From contig NZ_JADWYR010000003.1 in the NCBI RefSeq assembly GCF_015831355.1, positions 248,001 through 312,000 of the forward strand: a DNA stretch of 64,000 nucleotides. The letters run 5' to 3'. Both the position numbers and the translations under genes were made by a program. The notes beneath the pieces were generated by a model, which saw only the letters and a program-made list of their open reading frames with translations, did not search any database and was not told the DNA's origin. This document shows positions 16,884 to 25,268 of the stretch, piece by piece. The first letter of the stretch is position 1; the number at the start of each line of letters is the position of its first letter. This DNA is from Panacibacter microcysteis (lineage in GTDB: Bacteria > Bacteroidota > Bacteroidia > Chitinophagales > Chitinophagaceae).

Positions 16884-18002
16884 TTACAGGTAGCTCAAAT
16901 TGGTTTTGGGAGAAAGCTCCAGTAAGGTTTCGTACATGAGCGTAATGGTATCTTCAATATCTCTTTTGTGCAGCATTTCTACTGGTGTATGCATATAGCG
17001 CAGCGGAATAGAGATCAACACTGAAGGGCAACCGTCATTGGCATATGCAAAACTATCGGTATCTGTTCCGGTGCTGCGGCTTACAGTGCGCATTTGTACA
17101 TTGATCTTTTTCTTTTCTGCTACATCTTCCACTATCTTCAGAAGTTTATTGTGTACGGCAGGGCCATATGCCAGTGAAGGTCCTTTACCACAGGCCACAT
17201 CACCCTCTACGATCTTGTTTACCATAGGTGTCTGCGTATCGTGTGTAACATCGGTAATGATTGCAACATTGGGTTTTATGCGTCGTGCAATCATTTCAGC
17301 ACCGCGCAAACCGATTTCTTCCTGTACGGCATTTACGATATACAATGCATAGGGTAGTTTCTTTTTGTTTTCTTTTAGCAGCCTTGCTACTTCTGCAATC
17401 ATAAAGCCACCAATGCGGTTATCAAATGCGCGGCCTATGTAGTAATCGTTGGCAAGTTCATCGAAACCTTCTTCGTAGGTAACTACAGCACCAATATGAA
17501 TGCCGAGTGCTTCGATTTCTTTTTTGTTGCGGGCACCACAGTCGAGGAAAAGGTTATCGACTCTCGGTTGTGGCTCTTTCTGGTCCGGGTTGCCCAATCT
17601 TGTGTGGATGGCTGGCCAGCCAAAAACGGCTTTTACCGCGCCTTTTCTGCCATGTATTAGTACACGTTTAGCAGGTGCCACCTGGTGATCTACACCGCCA
17701 TTGCGTTTTAGATAAATGAGCCCCTGGTCGTTTATATAGTTGACAAACCAGCTTATTTCATCTGCATGGGCTTCTATTACCACTTTAAACGTTTCGTTTG
17801 GGTTTAAAACCGCCACTGCTGTGCCATAAGGGTCGGTAAAATGAGTATCGGTAAAGGGCTTAATATAGTCCAGCCATACCTTTTGTCCGCCGCTTTCAAA
17901 ACCTACCGGAGAAGGTGTGTTGATGTAATTTTTTAAAAACGCAAACGAAGCATCTGTTATAACCGGTTTGTGCTTTACCTTTTTATCTTTTTCTTTTGCC
18001 AT
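16884..18002 (-). CDS. M42 family metallo-aminopeptidase
   Basis: 372 residues. The dinuclear metal site of the M42 (glutamyl aminopeptidase/endoglucanase M) family is visible in order: EAHADEI, RAFDNRIGG, VQEEIGLRGA, IITDVTHDTQ and RYMHTPVEM. These cytosolic enzymes form tetrahedral dodecamers and trim peptides from the N-terminus. A Lys-rich N-terminus (MAKEKDKKVKHKP) precedes the domain. A strong terminator follows at 16825-16855. Substrate preference cannot be predicted. Confidence 0.92.
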   Translation of the reverse strand: MAKEKDKKVKHKPVITDASFAFLKNYINTPSPVGFESGGQKVWLDYIKPFTDTHFTDPYGTAVAVLNPNETFKVVIEAHADEISWFVNYINDQGLIYLKRNGGVDHQVAPAKRVLIHGRKGAVKAVFGWPAIHTRLGNPDQKEPQPRVDNLFLDCGARNKKEIEALGIHIGAVVTYEEGFDELANDYYIGRAFDNRIGGFMIAEVARLLKENKKKLPYALYIVNAVQEEIGLRGAEMIARRIKPNVAIITDVTHDTQTPMVNKIVEGDVACGKGPSLAYGPAVHNKLLKIVEDVAEKKKINVQMRTVSRSTGTDTDSFAYANDGCPSVLISIPLRYMHTPVEMLHKRDIEDTITLMYETLLELSPKTNLSYL

Positions 18003-18112
18003 GTTACAGGACGTTGGTTTATATGATGAATTGTGAATACGCAGTAATTATATAAGCACCTGCCATTGATAAAAATACCACCTTTTGTTGCTTGTTGTAT
18101 ATAAGCAGGTCT

Positions 18113-18194
18113 TGTAGCCGCATCGAAAAGCTCCGTAATGATTTGCTGTACAAGTGTGCGACGCAAGGAACGATGCTACATGTGCTGCTGCCGG
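18113..18194 (-). repeat. Dispersed repeat copy 7 (hybrid core)
   Basis: Core 18148-18167 reads, on the minus strand, CTTGCGTCGCACACTTGTAC: the GCG/CGC pair of one type with the downstream A of the other. The side flank GCATCGAAAAGCTC-GTAATG is shared with copy 15. It lies upstream of the M42 gene and downstream of the UbiA-like gene. Confidence 0.85.
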
Positions 18195-18216
18195 TAACAA
18201 AAATATCCAAATCAGT

Positions 18217-19125
18217 TCATTTAACCAGTAATGCTGCGGTTATACCACACAATGCTTTAACGAGCATTAACCCATCTATTACAACAAGATAATATAAAAT
18301 AGACTTTTTGTTTTGCATGCTCCATGCAACGATTAGCAGTAACACAAAAGGTATACTGTTAATGATAATGCGCAGTGCCGGAAAATGCACAACGTATGCA
18401 AACAGCAGCAAAGCGATAAAACCAATAAGCGTAAGCGGCACAATGATGAAAAAAATGGTTTTCTTTAATCCAAGTTCTACCACAAATGTTTTGAGCTTCC
18501 GGTTATGATCTTCTTTATAATCTTTGATATCAAATAAAATAGCCAGCAGGCTGATGTACATAAAGTTTTTTACAAACAGCCATGCATTGATAATGCTGAG
18601 CTGGTAGTTGCTTTTTTGTTCGGCCACATGCCACAAAAGCGGCATGTAGGTAACCATGGTAGACCATACAAAACCGATTACAAAGGGTTTGAACCAGCCG
18701 GTATTGCGCAGGTTGAATTGCAGGCCCGGTGCCAAAGGAATACCGTAATACGCCAGCGCCACCAGGAAAGACACAGCGGGTAAAACCAGGTATACAGGTG
18801 GAATAGCTATAAGACCATTAAAGTTTTTGATGAGCAGCATGCCCAGCAGCAACACACATATGATTGCCAGTACTAACTGCGTATACCGTATTTTTTTGTA
18901 ATGGGCGGTGTACCAGTTGCTTCGTTTATTTGTTGCTGATGCGGGGTATTCTTTTATATATGCATAAGTGTAAAACAGGACGGTGGCACAAAATATAAAA
19001 GCATAAAATGCGGGCGAATTAAGGGTGAAGTTCTGTTGCATACTTGCTTCTACAGCAAGGGCAACAGTACAGCATCCATAAAAATAATTTCCAAAGAAAA
19101 CAGAATATGCAAGGCGTTTAAGCAA
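18217..19125 (-). CDS. UbiA-like membrane prenyltransferase family protein
   Basis: 302 residues with about eight to nine membrane helices. The second Asp-rich motif of the UbiA superfamily is present as FDIKDYKEDHNRKLKT (about 200-215). The first motif (NDxxDxxxD) is not, the corresponding loop reading YIKEYPASATNKRSNW. It may therefore use another substrate or lack transferase activity. The start is a TTG at 19123-19125; an in-frame stop lies just upstream, so no longer start is possible. It follows a lipoprotein gene by 15 bp and is probably co-transcribed with it. Confidence 0.7.
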   Translation of the reverse strand: MLKRLAYSVFFGNYFYGCCTVALAVEASMQQNFTLNSPAFYAFIFCATVLFYTYAYIKEYPASATNKRSNWYTAHYKKIRYTQLVLAIICVLLLGMLLIKNFNGLIAIPPVYLVLPAVSFLVALAYYGIPLAPGLQFNLRNTGWFKPFVIGFVWSTMVTYMPLLWHVAEQKSNYQLSIINAWLFVKNFMYISLLAILFDIKDYKEDHNRKLKTFVVELGLKKTIFFIIVPLTLIGFIALLLFAYVVHFPALRIIINSIPFVLLLIVAWSMQNKKSILYYLVVIDGLMLVKALCGITAALLVK

Positions 19126-19140
19126 CGCAAAGGTTTAAGT

Positions 19141-19590
19141 TTATTGATCTAGTAAAACGATGGTCGGAGAAACTACGGTATCGCTGGTGTGGTTTGCATC
19201 ATCCTTTATCCAAAAGCGGAAATAGCATGAATCATCTTTGCCACTGCAGCCTACGAGTATCGGCGCAATTGATACATCATAGTTATACGCAACTTCAAAT
19301 TCAAAATCAAGGTTATTCTTTTTAACAAGGTCTGGCGAAAGCGGGTAGGCAACACCACTGTCGCTTACAAACTCCGGACATTTAAAAGACCTGCGTTGTA
19401 CCCATAAAGTATCTTTGATATCGCCTTCCTTATCTGTAGCGCCAATAACAAATCTTACCTGTGCACCCTGGCCGAATATTTCTCCGTTTACGCTTTTAAA
19501 CGTAAGCTTAGGTTCTGTTGTAAATTTATCTTTATTACAGGCCGCAACAGCGCCAAGAATAAACAATGCAATCAATACTTTTGCTCTCAT
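19141..19590 (-). CDS. Predicted lipoprotein of unknown function
   Basis: 149 residues from the ATG at 19588-19590. The signal peptide MRAKVLIALFILGAVAAC has a clear lipobox (Cys18). The mature part has a beta-rich look with acidic strands (GATDKEGDIKDTLWV, FRFWIKDDANHTSDTV) and two Cys close together (VGCSGKDDSC). I do not recognise a named domain. It stands first in a two-gene unit with the UbiA-like gene and diverges from the LuxE-like gene with only about 43 bp between start codons. Confidence 0.75.
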   Translation of the reverse strand: MRAKVLIALFILGAVAACNKDKFTTEPKLTFKSVNGEIFGQGAQVRFVIGATDKEGDIKDTLWVQRRSFKCPEFVSDSGVAYPLSPDLVKKNNLDFEFEVAYNYDVSIAPILVGCSGKDDSCYFRFWIKDDANHTSDTVVSPTIVLLDQ

Positions 19591-19633
19591 TAATTTGTCT
19601 TTCACTTCAAATTTATACAAATAAGGGCAACTG

Positions 19634-20617
19634 ATGGTGCAGCGCAACCGAATTGTTAACAATATTTTTGATGAAAACATGGCTTTTGCAACAATGGCTG
19701 CGGAGGTATTCCGGTACCAGTATACGCAAAATAAAGTGTACAGGCAGTGGGCAGATCTGCTGCAATCTAATACAGGCACGCCTTTAAGCTTAACACATAT
19801 TCCCTTCCTGCCTATCTCAATTTTTAAAACACATCAGGTTATTACAGGCACTTTTGATGCGGAACTGGTTTTCGAAAGCAGCGGCACAACCGGTATGCAA
19901 AACAGCAGGCATTATGTAAAAGATGCCGCATTGTACAGGCAAAGTTTTATGCAATGTTTTCAGCGGTTTTACGGTAATGCGGCGGATTGGTGTGTAATAG
20001 GGCTGTTGCCGTCTTACCTGGAACGTCAACATTCATCGCTTGTAGTAATGGTAGATGCGCTTATAAAACAAAGCAATCATCCGGGCAGTGGTTTTTACCT
20101 CTACGAATTTGAGCAGGTAAAAAGTTTGCTGAAGAAGCTGGAACATTTGCAGCAGCAAACACTGCTTATAGGGGTAACATTTGCGCTGCTCGACTTTGCT
20201 GAGCAACACCAGTTGCCGCTGCAATACACTACTGTTATGGAAACAGGTGGCATGAAAGGCCGCAGAAAAGAAATAACCCGTGCAGAAGTACATACAATAC
20301 TTAAACAGGCTTTTAGTGTGCGTGGAATTCATTCAGAATATGGTATGACGGAACTACTGAGCCAGGCGTATGCAACACAAAACGGCAGGTTTTATTGCCC
20401 GCCATGGATGAAGGTACTGGTGCGGGATGAAGAAGATCCCCTGCACGTAATGCCTGCGGGCCGTGGCGCACTTAATATTATCGATCTTGCCAATATAGAC
20501 AGCTGCAGTTTTATTGCCACAGACGATGTGGGCATTGTGTACGAAGACGGCAGTTTTGAAGTACATGGCCGAATAGACAACAGCGATTTGCGTGGTTGCA
20601 GCCTGCTTGTTGTATAA
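19634..20617 (+). CDS. LuxE/PaaK-like acyl-activating enzyme
   Basis: 327 residues. It resembles the acyl-protein synthetase (LuxE) branch of adenylate-forming enzymes: FESSGTTGMQNSRHYV carries the Ser/Thr/Gly-rich AMP-binding loop (about residues 80-95), VMETGGMKGRRKEI the next conserved block, and EYGMTELLSQAY the acidic TE motif. It is shorter than PaaK and lacks most of the C-terminal subdomain. Predicted to activate a carboxylic acid, perhaps for transfer to a protein or lipid. A tRNA gene follows 53 bp downstream. Confidence 0.78.
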   Translation: MVQRNRIVNNIFDENMAFATMAAEVFRYQYTQNKVYRQWADLLQSNTGTPLSLTHIPFLPISIFKTHQVITGTFDAELVFESSGTTGMQNSRHYVKDAALYRQSFMQCFQRFYGNAADWCVIGLLPSYLERQHSSLVVMVDALIKQSNHPGSGFYLYEFEQVKSLLKKLEHLQQQTLLIGVTFALLDFAEQHQLPLQYTTVMETGGMKGRRKEITRAEVHTILKQAFSVRGIHSEYGMTELLSQAYATQNGRFYCPPWMKVLVRDEEDPLHVMPAGRGALNIIDLANIDSCSFIATDDVGIVYEDGSFEVHGRIDNSDLRGCSLLVV

Positions 20618-20643
20618 TTTTTTTTTCAAGTGCAGTTGATCAT

Positions 20644-20651
20644 TATATTTG
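20644..20651 (+). promoter_or_regulatory. Candidate -7 element of the tRNA-Leu promoter
   Basis: TATATTTG is an exact match to the Bacteroidota -7 pattern TAnnTTTG and ends 19 bp before the mature tRNA. The upstream -33 region is a T-run rather than a clear TTTG. Confidence 0.5.
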
Positions 20652-20670
20652 CAGCCCTGTACACACAAAT

Positions 20671-20757
20671 GCCCAGGTGGCGAAATTGGTAGACGCACTG
20701 TGTTCAGGTCGCAGCGTTCGCAAGGATGTGCTGGTTCGAATCCAGTCCTGGGCACCA
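20671..20757 (+). tRNA. tRNA-Leu (anticodon CAG), CCA encoded
   Basis: A class II tRNA of 87 nt. Acceptor stem GCCCAGG/CCTGGGC, D-arm GCG-loop-CGC with GGTAGA, anticodon stem CTGTG/CGCAG with loop TTCAGGT giving anticodon CAG, a long variable arm CGTTC/GGATG typical of Leu, T-arm GCTGG-TTCGAAT-CCAGT, discriminator A and an encoded CCA. Confidence 0.96.
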
Positions 20758-20758
20758 C

Positions 20759-20792
20759 AAATGGACAAACTGAAATTTCAGTTTGTCCATTT
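20759..20792 (+). terminator. 34-bp perfect palindrome after tRNA-Leu
   Basis: AAATGGACAAACTGAAA (20759-20775) is followed at once by its exact complement TTTCAGTTTGTCCATTT (20776-20792), then TTATTTTG. As RNA it forms a long hairpin with a small loop and a U-rich tail one base after the tRNA's CCA. Confidence 0.75.
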
Positions 20793-20801
20793 TTATTTTG
20801 T

Positions 20802-20858
20802 TACGGGCATCAGTTTTCTATGGCATCGTCCCTTGTGTCACTCACTTGTACTGCAGAT
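20802..20858 (+). repeat. Dispersed repeat copy 8 (GTGTCAC core type)
   Basis: ACGGGCATCAGTTTTCTATG, GCATCGTCC, core 20832-20851, then TGCAG. It lies between tRNA-Leu and the delta-60 repeat protein gene. Confidence 0.88.
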
Positions 20859-21045
20859 CTTTGGGGCACTGTGGTTTCCACTTAAAATCAACTTCATAGT
20901 TTATAAAGTAGGATAGAACGAACTCAATGGTAATTTTAGTTATTAGTATTACGGTTTGTGGAATTAATAATTATATATAGATGATTTATAGAAACGTACT
21001 TTGCTTTTCAAATAATCGTATTTTGCAATTTTAACACTAAACCCC

Positions 21046-22911
21046 ATGAAAATAAATCTACTCAAATCTCTAGGCACAATTCTGTTGTTTTTAATCATTT
21101 CTTTTACTTCATTTTCACAGGCTGGTACGCTTGATAGCACATTTGGAATTAATGGCAAATTGGAAACATCTACAGGGGCTGATGGTTATGGATGCAGGAA
21201 ACTTGTTTTACAAAATGACGGTAAAATACTAGCGTTAGGAAATTCCCCAATTAATTGGATAGACCCTAATAGTCTCATATTGTGTCGTTATAACACAAAT
21301 GGTAGTATAGATAACAGTTTTGGAGAAAATGGTAAGGTTCTAAAATCTTTTGATCTTGGTCTTTCATTATTCGTGGCTACAGCAATTGTAATACAAAACG
21401 ATGGTAAAATTTTAATTGGTGGAGGTTTATTTGAGCAGCCATACTCAACAGATCATTTTGTTTTGGTTCGTTTTTTATCAAATGGACTTATTGATTCTTC
21501 TTTTGGGCTAAATGGTGTTGTATACACTTATATAGGACCTTTCCCAAAAGAAAACACCATTGCTACGCTCGCACTTCAAAGTGATGGTAAGATACTTGCA
21601 GGCGGTACCAGTGATGGTTTTTGTCTTATAAGGTATAACCCTTCCGGTTCAATAGATTCCTCCTTTGCATTAAACGGCATATATATTAACCGAGAAGATG
21701 AAGGAACTGTATATGATATCAGAATATTAAGCAATAATAAAATACTTGTTTCTGGATCAACCGGTGGATTTTATACAAACTCAGATTTTAAAATAACTCG
21801 TTTAACAAGAAAGGGAACTGTTGATTCAACTTTTGGTTCCAATGGTTCTGTGGTTAACGATTTATGGGGAGATTATGACCAGATTAATAGCATGGTATTA
21901 TTGGATGATGGTAAGATACTAGCCGCAGGATCAGCTTTTAATCCGGCTGAAAATATTTATCATGCAGTTATAATAAAGTATAATAGTAATGGAACCATTG
22001 ATACAAGCTTTTCAACAAATGGAAAACTAATAACTGCAATTACAGGTAATTACCCGTCTTACGGACAAATAATGATTCAACAGGATAAAAAATTTTTGAT
22101 CACAGGTCTTGTTTATAATCTGTTTTATGTTTCGCGATTTAATGAAGATGGAAGTGATGATTTACTTTTTGGGCAAAATGGTAAAGCGATTGCAACTTTT
22201 GGCACTGATGATAAATCTTACACCGCAGCAATAAAATCTAATGGAAACATCGTAGTAGGCGGTGGAGCAGATTTTAAACTCGCCTGCTTCAAAGGAGAAT
22301 CCCCTGTTGAAATTTCATTTGCTAAAAATATTTCAGTAACGGAAGGTAATTTAGGATATTCAGGTGCCAGGTTTAAGATTATATTGAGTAAGGTCGCAAC
22401 CCAAGATGTATTTGTAAACTATACAACCAGTGATATAAATGCGATAGCAGGGGCAGACTATTTAACTACATCAGGGACACTGATGATAAAAGCCGGTAAA
22501 GTTTCAGGGGTTATTTCAGTTCCCATAACTGGAGACATTATGCGTGAGGCAAATGAGAAATTTTCTTTGGTTCTTACTAATCCTATCAATGCCTATTTAG
22601 GAGTTTTCGACAGTGCAACATGTATGATTAAAAATGACGATGCACAAGCTTTGGCCGCTATTTCGTTATTTCAAAAAGGAAACAGTCTCACTAGAAATTT
22701 TTCTATATATCCCAACCCAGCGAGTGAGATTCTTACCATTAATACAACTAAACCATCAGTCATAATATTATTAAATCAGGATGGTAGAAAAATCTTAACC
22801 AAGATCATTAATAGCTTCGCAACTATAGATATTTCATCATATAGTTCCGGTATTTACTATTTACTTAACCTAAACAGTGGAGAGAAAACCAGTTTTGTAG
22901 TTGCAAGATAG
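21046..22911 (+). CDS. Secreted delta-60 repeat protein with Calx-beta domain and T9SS sorting tail
   Basis: 621 residues. Signal peptide (about 1-25, ending FSQA) is followed by about seven delta-60 repeats, each with an LDSTFG..G.. start and a DGKIL.GG turn (for example AGTLDSTFGINGKL, LQNDGKILALG), to about residue 420. Then comes a Calx-beta domain (SFAKNISVTEGNLG to IKNDD) and a type A T9SS domain from FSIYPNPASE to the end. It should be exported, then attached to or released from the cell surface by the type IX system. Its DNA is visibly richer in A and T than its neighbours, with AAT, TTA and ATA codons common, which may indicate transfer. Confidence 0.88.
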   Translation: MKINLLKSLGTILLFLIISFTSFSQAGTLDSTFGINGKLETSTGADGYGCRKLVLQNDGKILALGNSPINWIDPNSLILCRYNTNGSIDNSFGENGKVLKSFDLGLSLFVATAIVIQNDGKILIGGGLFEQPYSTDHFVLVRFLSNGLIDSSFGLNGVVYTYIGPFPKENTIATLALQSDGKILAGGTSDGFCLIRYNPSGSIDSSFALNGIYINREDEGTVYDIRILSNNKILVSGSTGGFYTNSDFKITRLTRKGTVDSTFGSNGSVVNDLWGDYDQINSMVLLDDGKILAAGSAFNPAENIYHAVIIKYNSNGTIDTSFSTNGKLITAITGNYPSYGQIMIQQDKKFLITGLVYNLFYVSRFNEDGSDDLLFGQNGKAIATFGTDDKSYTAAIKSNGNIVVGGGADFKLACFKGESPVEISFAKNISVTEGNLGYSGARFKIILSKVATQDVFVNYTTSDINAIAGADYLTTSGTLMIKAGKVSGVISVPITGDIMREANEKFSLVLTNPINAYLGVFDSATCMIKNDDAQALAAISLFQKGNSLTRNFSIYPNPASEILTINTTKPSVIILLNQDGRKILTKIINSFATIDISSYSSGIYYLLNLNSGEKTSFVVAR

Positions 22912-23070
22912 AAATTAAGTCATTGATGTTTGGGTGAATCAAAATACATTATCTATTTCTGCAGTTTTCTGAAGGCATGCTGCGACCTCTGCAAAATACG
23001 GCTAACCCATATTCTTCAAAGCTACATGTCTTCCTTTTTTTAAATAAAACCCAAGAAAGCGCAACGAATT

Positions 23071-23137
23071 GGTGCCATAAAATCTACAGTACAAGTGAGT
23101 GACACAACCAACGATGCCATAAAAACCGATGCTGGTA
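23071..23137 (-). repeat. Dispersed repeat copy 9 (GTGTCAC core type)
   Basis: Core 23089-23108 on the minus strand, with GCCATAAAA on both sides (23074 and 23116, 42 nt apart) and GATGCTGGTATC at the outer end. It occupies part of the 340-bp gap 22912-23251, which has no gene visible and must hold the dehydratase promoter. Confidence 0.88.
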
Positions 23138-23251
23138 TCATTGCTTTCTCTCTCAAAAAGCAAACGAGTTTCGCTGTCAAAATCATCACGTCTCCACCGG
23201 CATCTATAAAAAACCCAAAACACCTATCTTTAAAGCTGATTGTTTACGCAT

Positions 23252-24970
23252 ATGGCACAGCAAAAATTACGCAGCAGCAACTGGTTTGGCAAAAAAGGAA
23301 AAGATGGTTTTATCTATCGTGCATGGATGAAGAACCAGGGTGTACCCGCAGATTTTTTTGAGGGTAAACCTGTCATCGGCATTTGCAATACCTGGAGTGA
23401 GTTAACCCCCTGCAACGGCCACCTGAGAGACCTTGCAGAAGCAGTAAAAAAAGGCGTGCTGGAAGCAGGTGGCTTTCCCGTAGAGTTCCCTGTAATGAGC
23501 CTTGGCGAAACATTGATTAAACCAACGGCCATGCTGTACCGCAACCTGGCGAGTATGGATGTGGAAGAATCTATCAGGGCCAACCCGGTTGATGGTGTTG
23601 TATTGTTGTGTGGTTGTGATAAAACAACACCATCGCTTGTAATGGGTGCATGTAGTGTAAACATTCCTGCGCTGGTTATCTCCGGCGGGCCCATGTTAAA
23701 GGGCCACTGGAAAGGAAAACATATCGGCACATCAGATGTATGGCGCTTTGATGTAATGCATAAGCTTGGCCAGATCACAGCTGCTGAATTTTTAGATGCC
23801 GAAGCCTGTATGGCACGTACGCCAGGGCATTGTGCTGTAATGGGTACAGCGTCAACTATGGCCACCATGGTGGAAGCACTGGGGTTATCACTACCCAATA
23901 ATGCCGCCATACCTGCAGCTGATGCAAGAAGAAAAGTGATCTCGCAATTATCGGGCAGGCGCATTGTAGAAATGGTGAAAGAAGACCTTACGTTATCAAA
24001 AGTGCTTACCCGCAAAGCTTTCGAAAATGCCATTATGATAAATGCCGCTATCGGCGGTTCTACCAATTTTGTTATTCACCTGCTTGCAATAGCGGGCAGA
24101 ATTGGTGTTGATCTCACTATAGACGACTTCGACAAATACTCGCAAAAAGTACCCCTGCTGGCCAATATACAGCCTTCAGGCGAAAACTATATGGAAGACC
24201 TTTATTATGCCGGCGGGCTACCTGCTGTAATGAAGGAGATGGAGAACATTTTAAACAAAGATGTTATAACCGTAAACGGTAAAACGTTAGAAGAAAACTT
24301 CAACGCTGCAGAAACCTGTTGCAACCGTGATATTGTCAGTACAATGGAAAAGCCTTTTAAACCAGATTCAGGTATTGTTGTGGTAAAAGGCAACCTTGCA
24401 CCAAACGGGGCAGTAATCAAGCCTTCTGCTGCTACGCCTGCTCTGCTGCAGCATACCGGCAAAGCAGTGGTGTTTGAAAACATTGAAGACTATCATACAC
24501 GCATAGACGATCCTGCATTGGAAATAGACGCAACAGCTGTAATGGTGCTTAAAAATGTGGGGCCCAAAGGATACCCCGGCATGGCAGAAGTGGGCAATAT
24601 GGCTTTACCAAAAAAATTACTTGAGCAGGGTGTAACAGACATGGTGCGTATCTCCGACGGCCGTATGAGTGGTACCGGTTTTGGAACAGTTGTTCTACAT
24701 GTGTCGCCCGAAGCTGCTGCAGGCGGCACGCTGGCACTGGTACAAAACGGCGATCTGATAACGCTGGATGCTGAAAACAGGTCGCTTCACCTGCATGTAG
24801 AAGATGCAGAAATTGACAGGCGCAGGGCTGCATGGAAACAAACCGAAAAGGTACATGCACGTGGTTATGTGCACCTGTACCAGATGCATGTGGAGCAGGC
24901 ACATCTTGGTGCCGATATGGATTTTTTAAGAGGAGGTTCGGGTAGCGAGGTTACAAGGGATTCGCATTAA
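23252..24970 (+). CDS. IlvD/Edd family sugar-acid dehydratase
   Basis: 572 residues from the ATG at 23252 (a TTG at 23240 is in frame). The N-terminus, SSNWFGKKGKDGFIYRAWMK, is that of the L-arabinonate/D-xylonate dehydratase branch rather than biosynthetic IlvD. Three Fe-S cysteine motifs are present: GICNTWSELTPCN, CGCDKTTPS and GHCAVMGTAST. It should dehydrate an aldonic acid to a 2-keto-3-deoxy acid. An SDR gene follows on the same strand, about 300 bp downstream, and may make or use a related sugar. A 2,5-dioxovalerate-type dehydrogenase that could finish a Weimberg-like route is far away at 59.4 kb. Confidence 0.87.
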   Translation: MAQQKLRSSNWFGKKGKDGFIYRAWMKNQGVPADFFEGKPVIGICNTWSELTPCNGHLRDLAEAVKKGVLEAGGFPVEFPVMSLGETLIKPTAMLYRNLASMDVEESIRANPVDGVVLLCGCDKTTPSLVMGACSVNIPALVISGGPMLKGHWKGKHIGTSDVWRFDVMHKLGQITAAEFLDAEACMARTPGHCAVMGTASTMATMVEALGLSLPNNAAIPAADARRKVISQLSGRRIVEMVKEDLTLSKVLTRKAFENAIMINAAIGGSTNFVIHLLAIAGRIGVDLTIDDFDKYSQKVPLLANIQPSGENYMEDLYYAGGLPAVMKEMENILNKDVITVNGKTLEENFNAAETCCNRDIVSTMEKPFKPDSGIVVVKGNLAPNGAVIKPSAATPALLQHTGKAVVFENIEDYHTRIDDPALEIDATAVMVLKNVGPKGYPGMAEVGNMALPKKLLEQGVTDMVRISDGRMSGTGFGTVVLHVSPEAAAGGTLALVQNGDLITLDAENRSLHLHVEDAEIDRRRAAWKQTEKVHARGYVHLYQMHVEQAHLGADMDFLRGGSGSEVTRDSH

Positions 24971-25068
24971 GTAGTAAGTGGTAAGTAGTAAGTGGTAAGT
25001 AGTAAGTAGTAAGTAGTAAGTAGTAAGTAGTAAGTAGTAAGTGATAAGTAGTAGGTAATAAGTTATAA
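24971..25068. repeat. Heptamer tandem repeat (GTAGTAA)n
   Basis: About 14 units of GTAGTAA, with some GTGGTAA variants near the start and decay at the end, beginning directly after the dehydratase stop codon. The repeat is not a multiple of three, but it lies outside the frame. Confidence 0.92.
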
Positions 25069-25132
25069 GGCTTAAGTGTATAGAAAGTATGGGATGTTGG
25101 GTGCAGGGATGCGATGGATAATAAATTTTTTG

Positions 25133-25190
25133 ATACCGGCTTTTGTGCAGGTGGCATCGTCCCTTGTGTCACTCACTTGTACTGTATAAG
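25133..25190 (+). repeat. Dispersed repeat copy 10 (GTGTCAC core type)
   Basis: ATACCGGC, a shortened arm, GTGGCATCGTCC, core 25163-25182, then TGTATAAG. It sits between the heptamer repeat and the SDR gene. Confidence 0.85.
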
Positions 25191-25268
25191 TTAATTCAAC
25201 AGTTCAGGTACAGTCAGCCTGTGTTTTTTCGATTTTTATAATAATGATTGCTAACTAAAAAGATATTC

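Noticed and set aside
23314-24066. A 250-codon minus-strand reading frame opposite the sugar-acid dehydratase
   Set aside because: It is antisense to a clear IlvD/Edd gene, has no signal of its own and its composition is that of a reversed coding frame.
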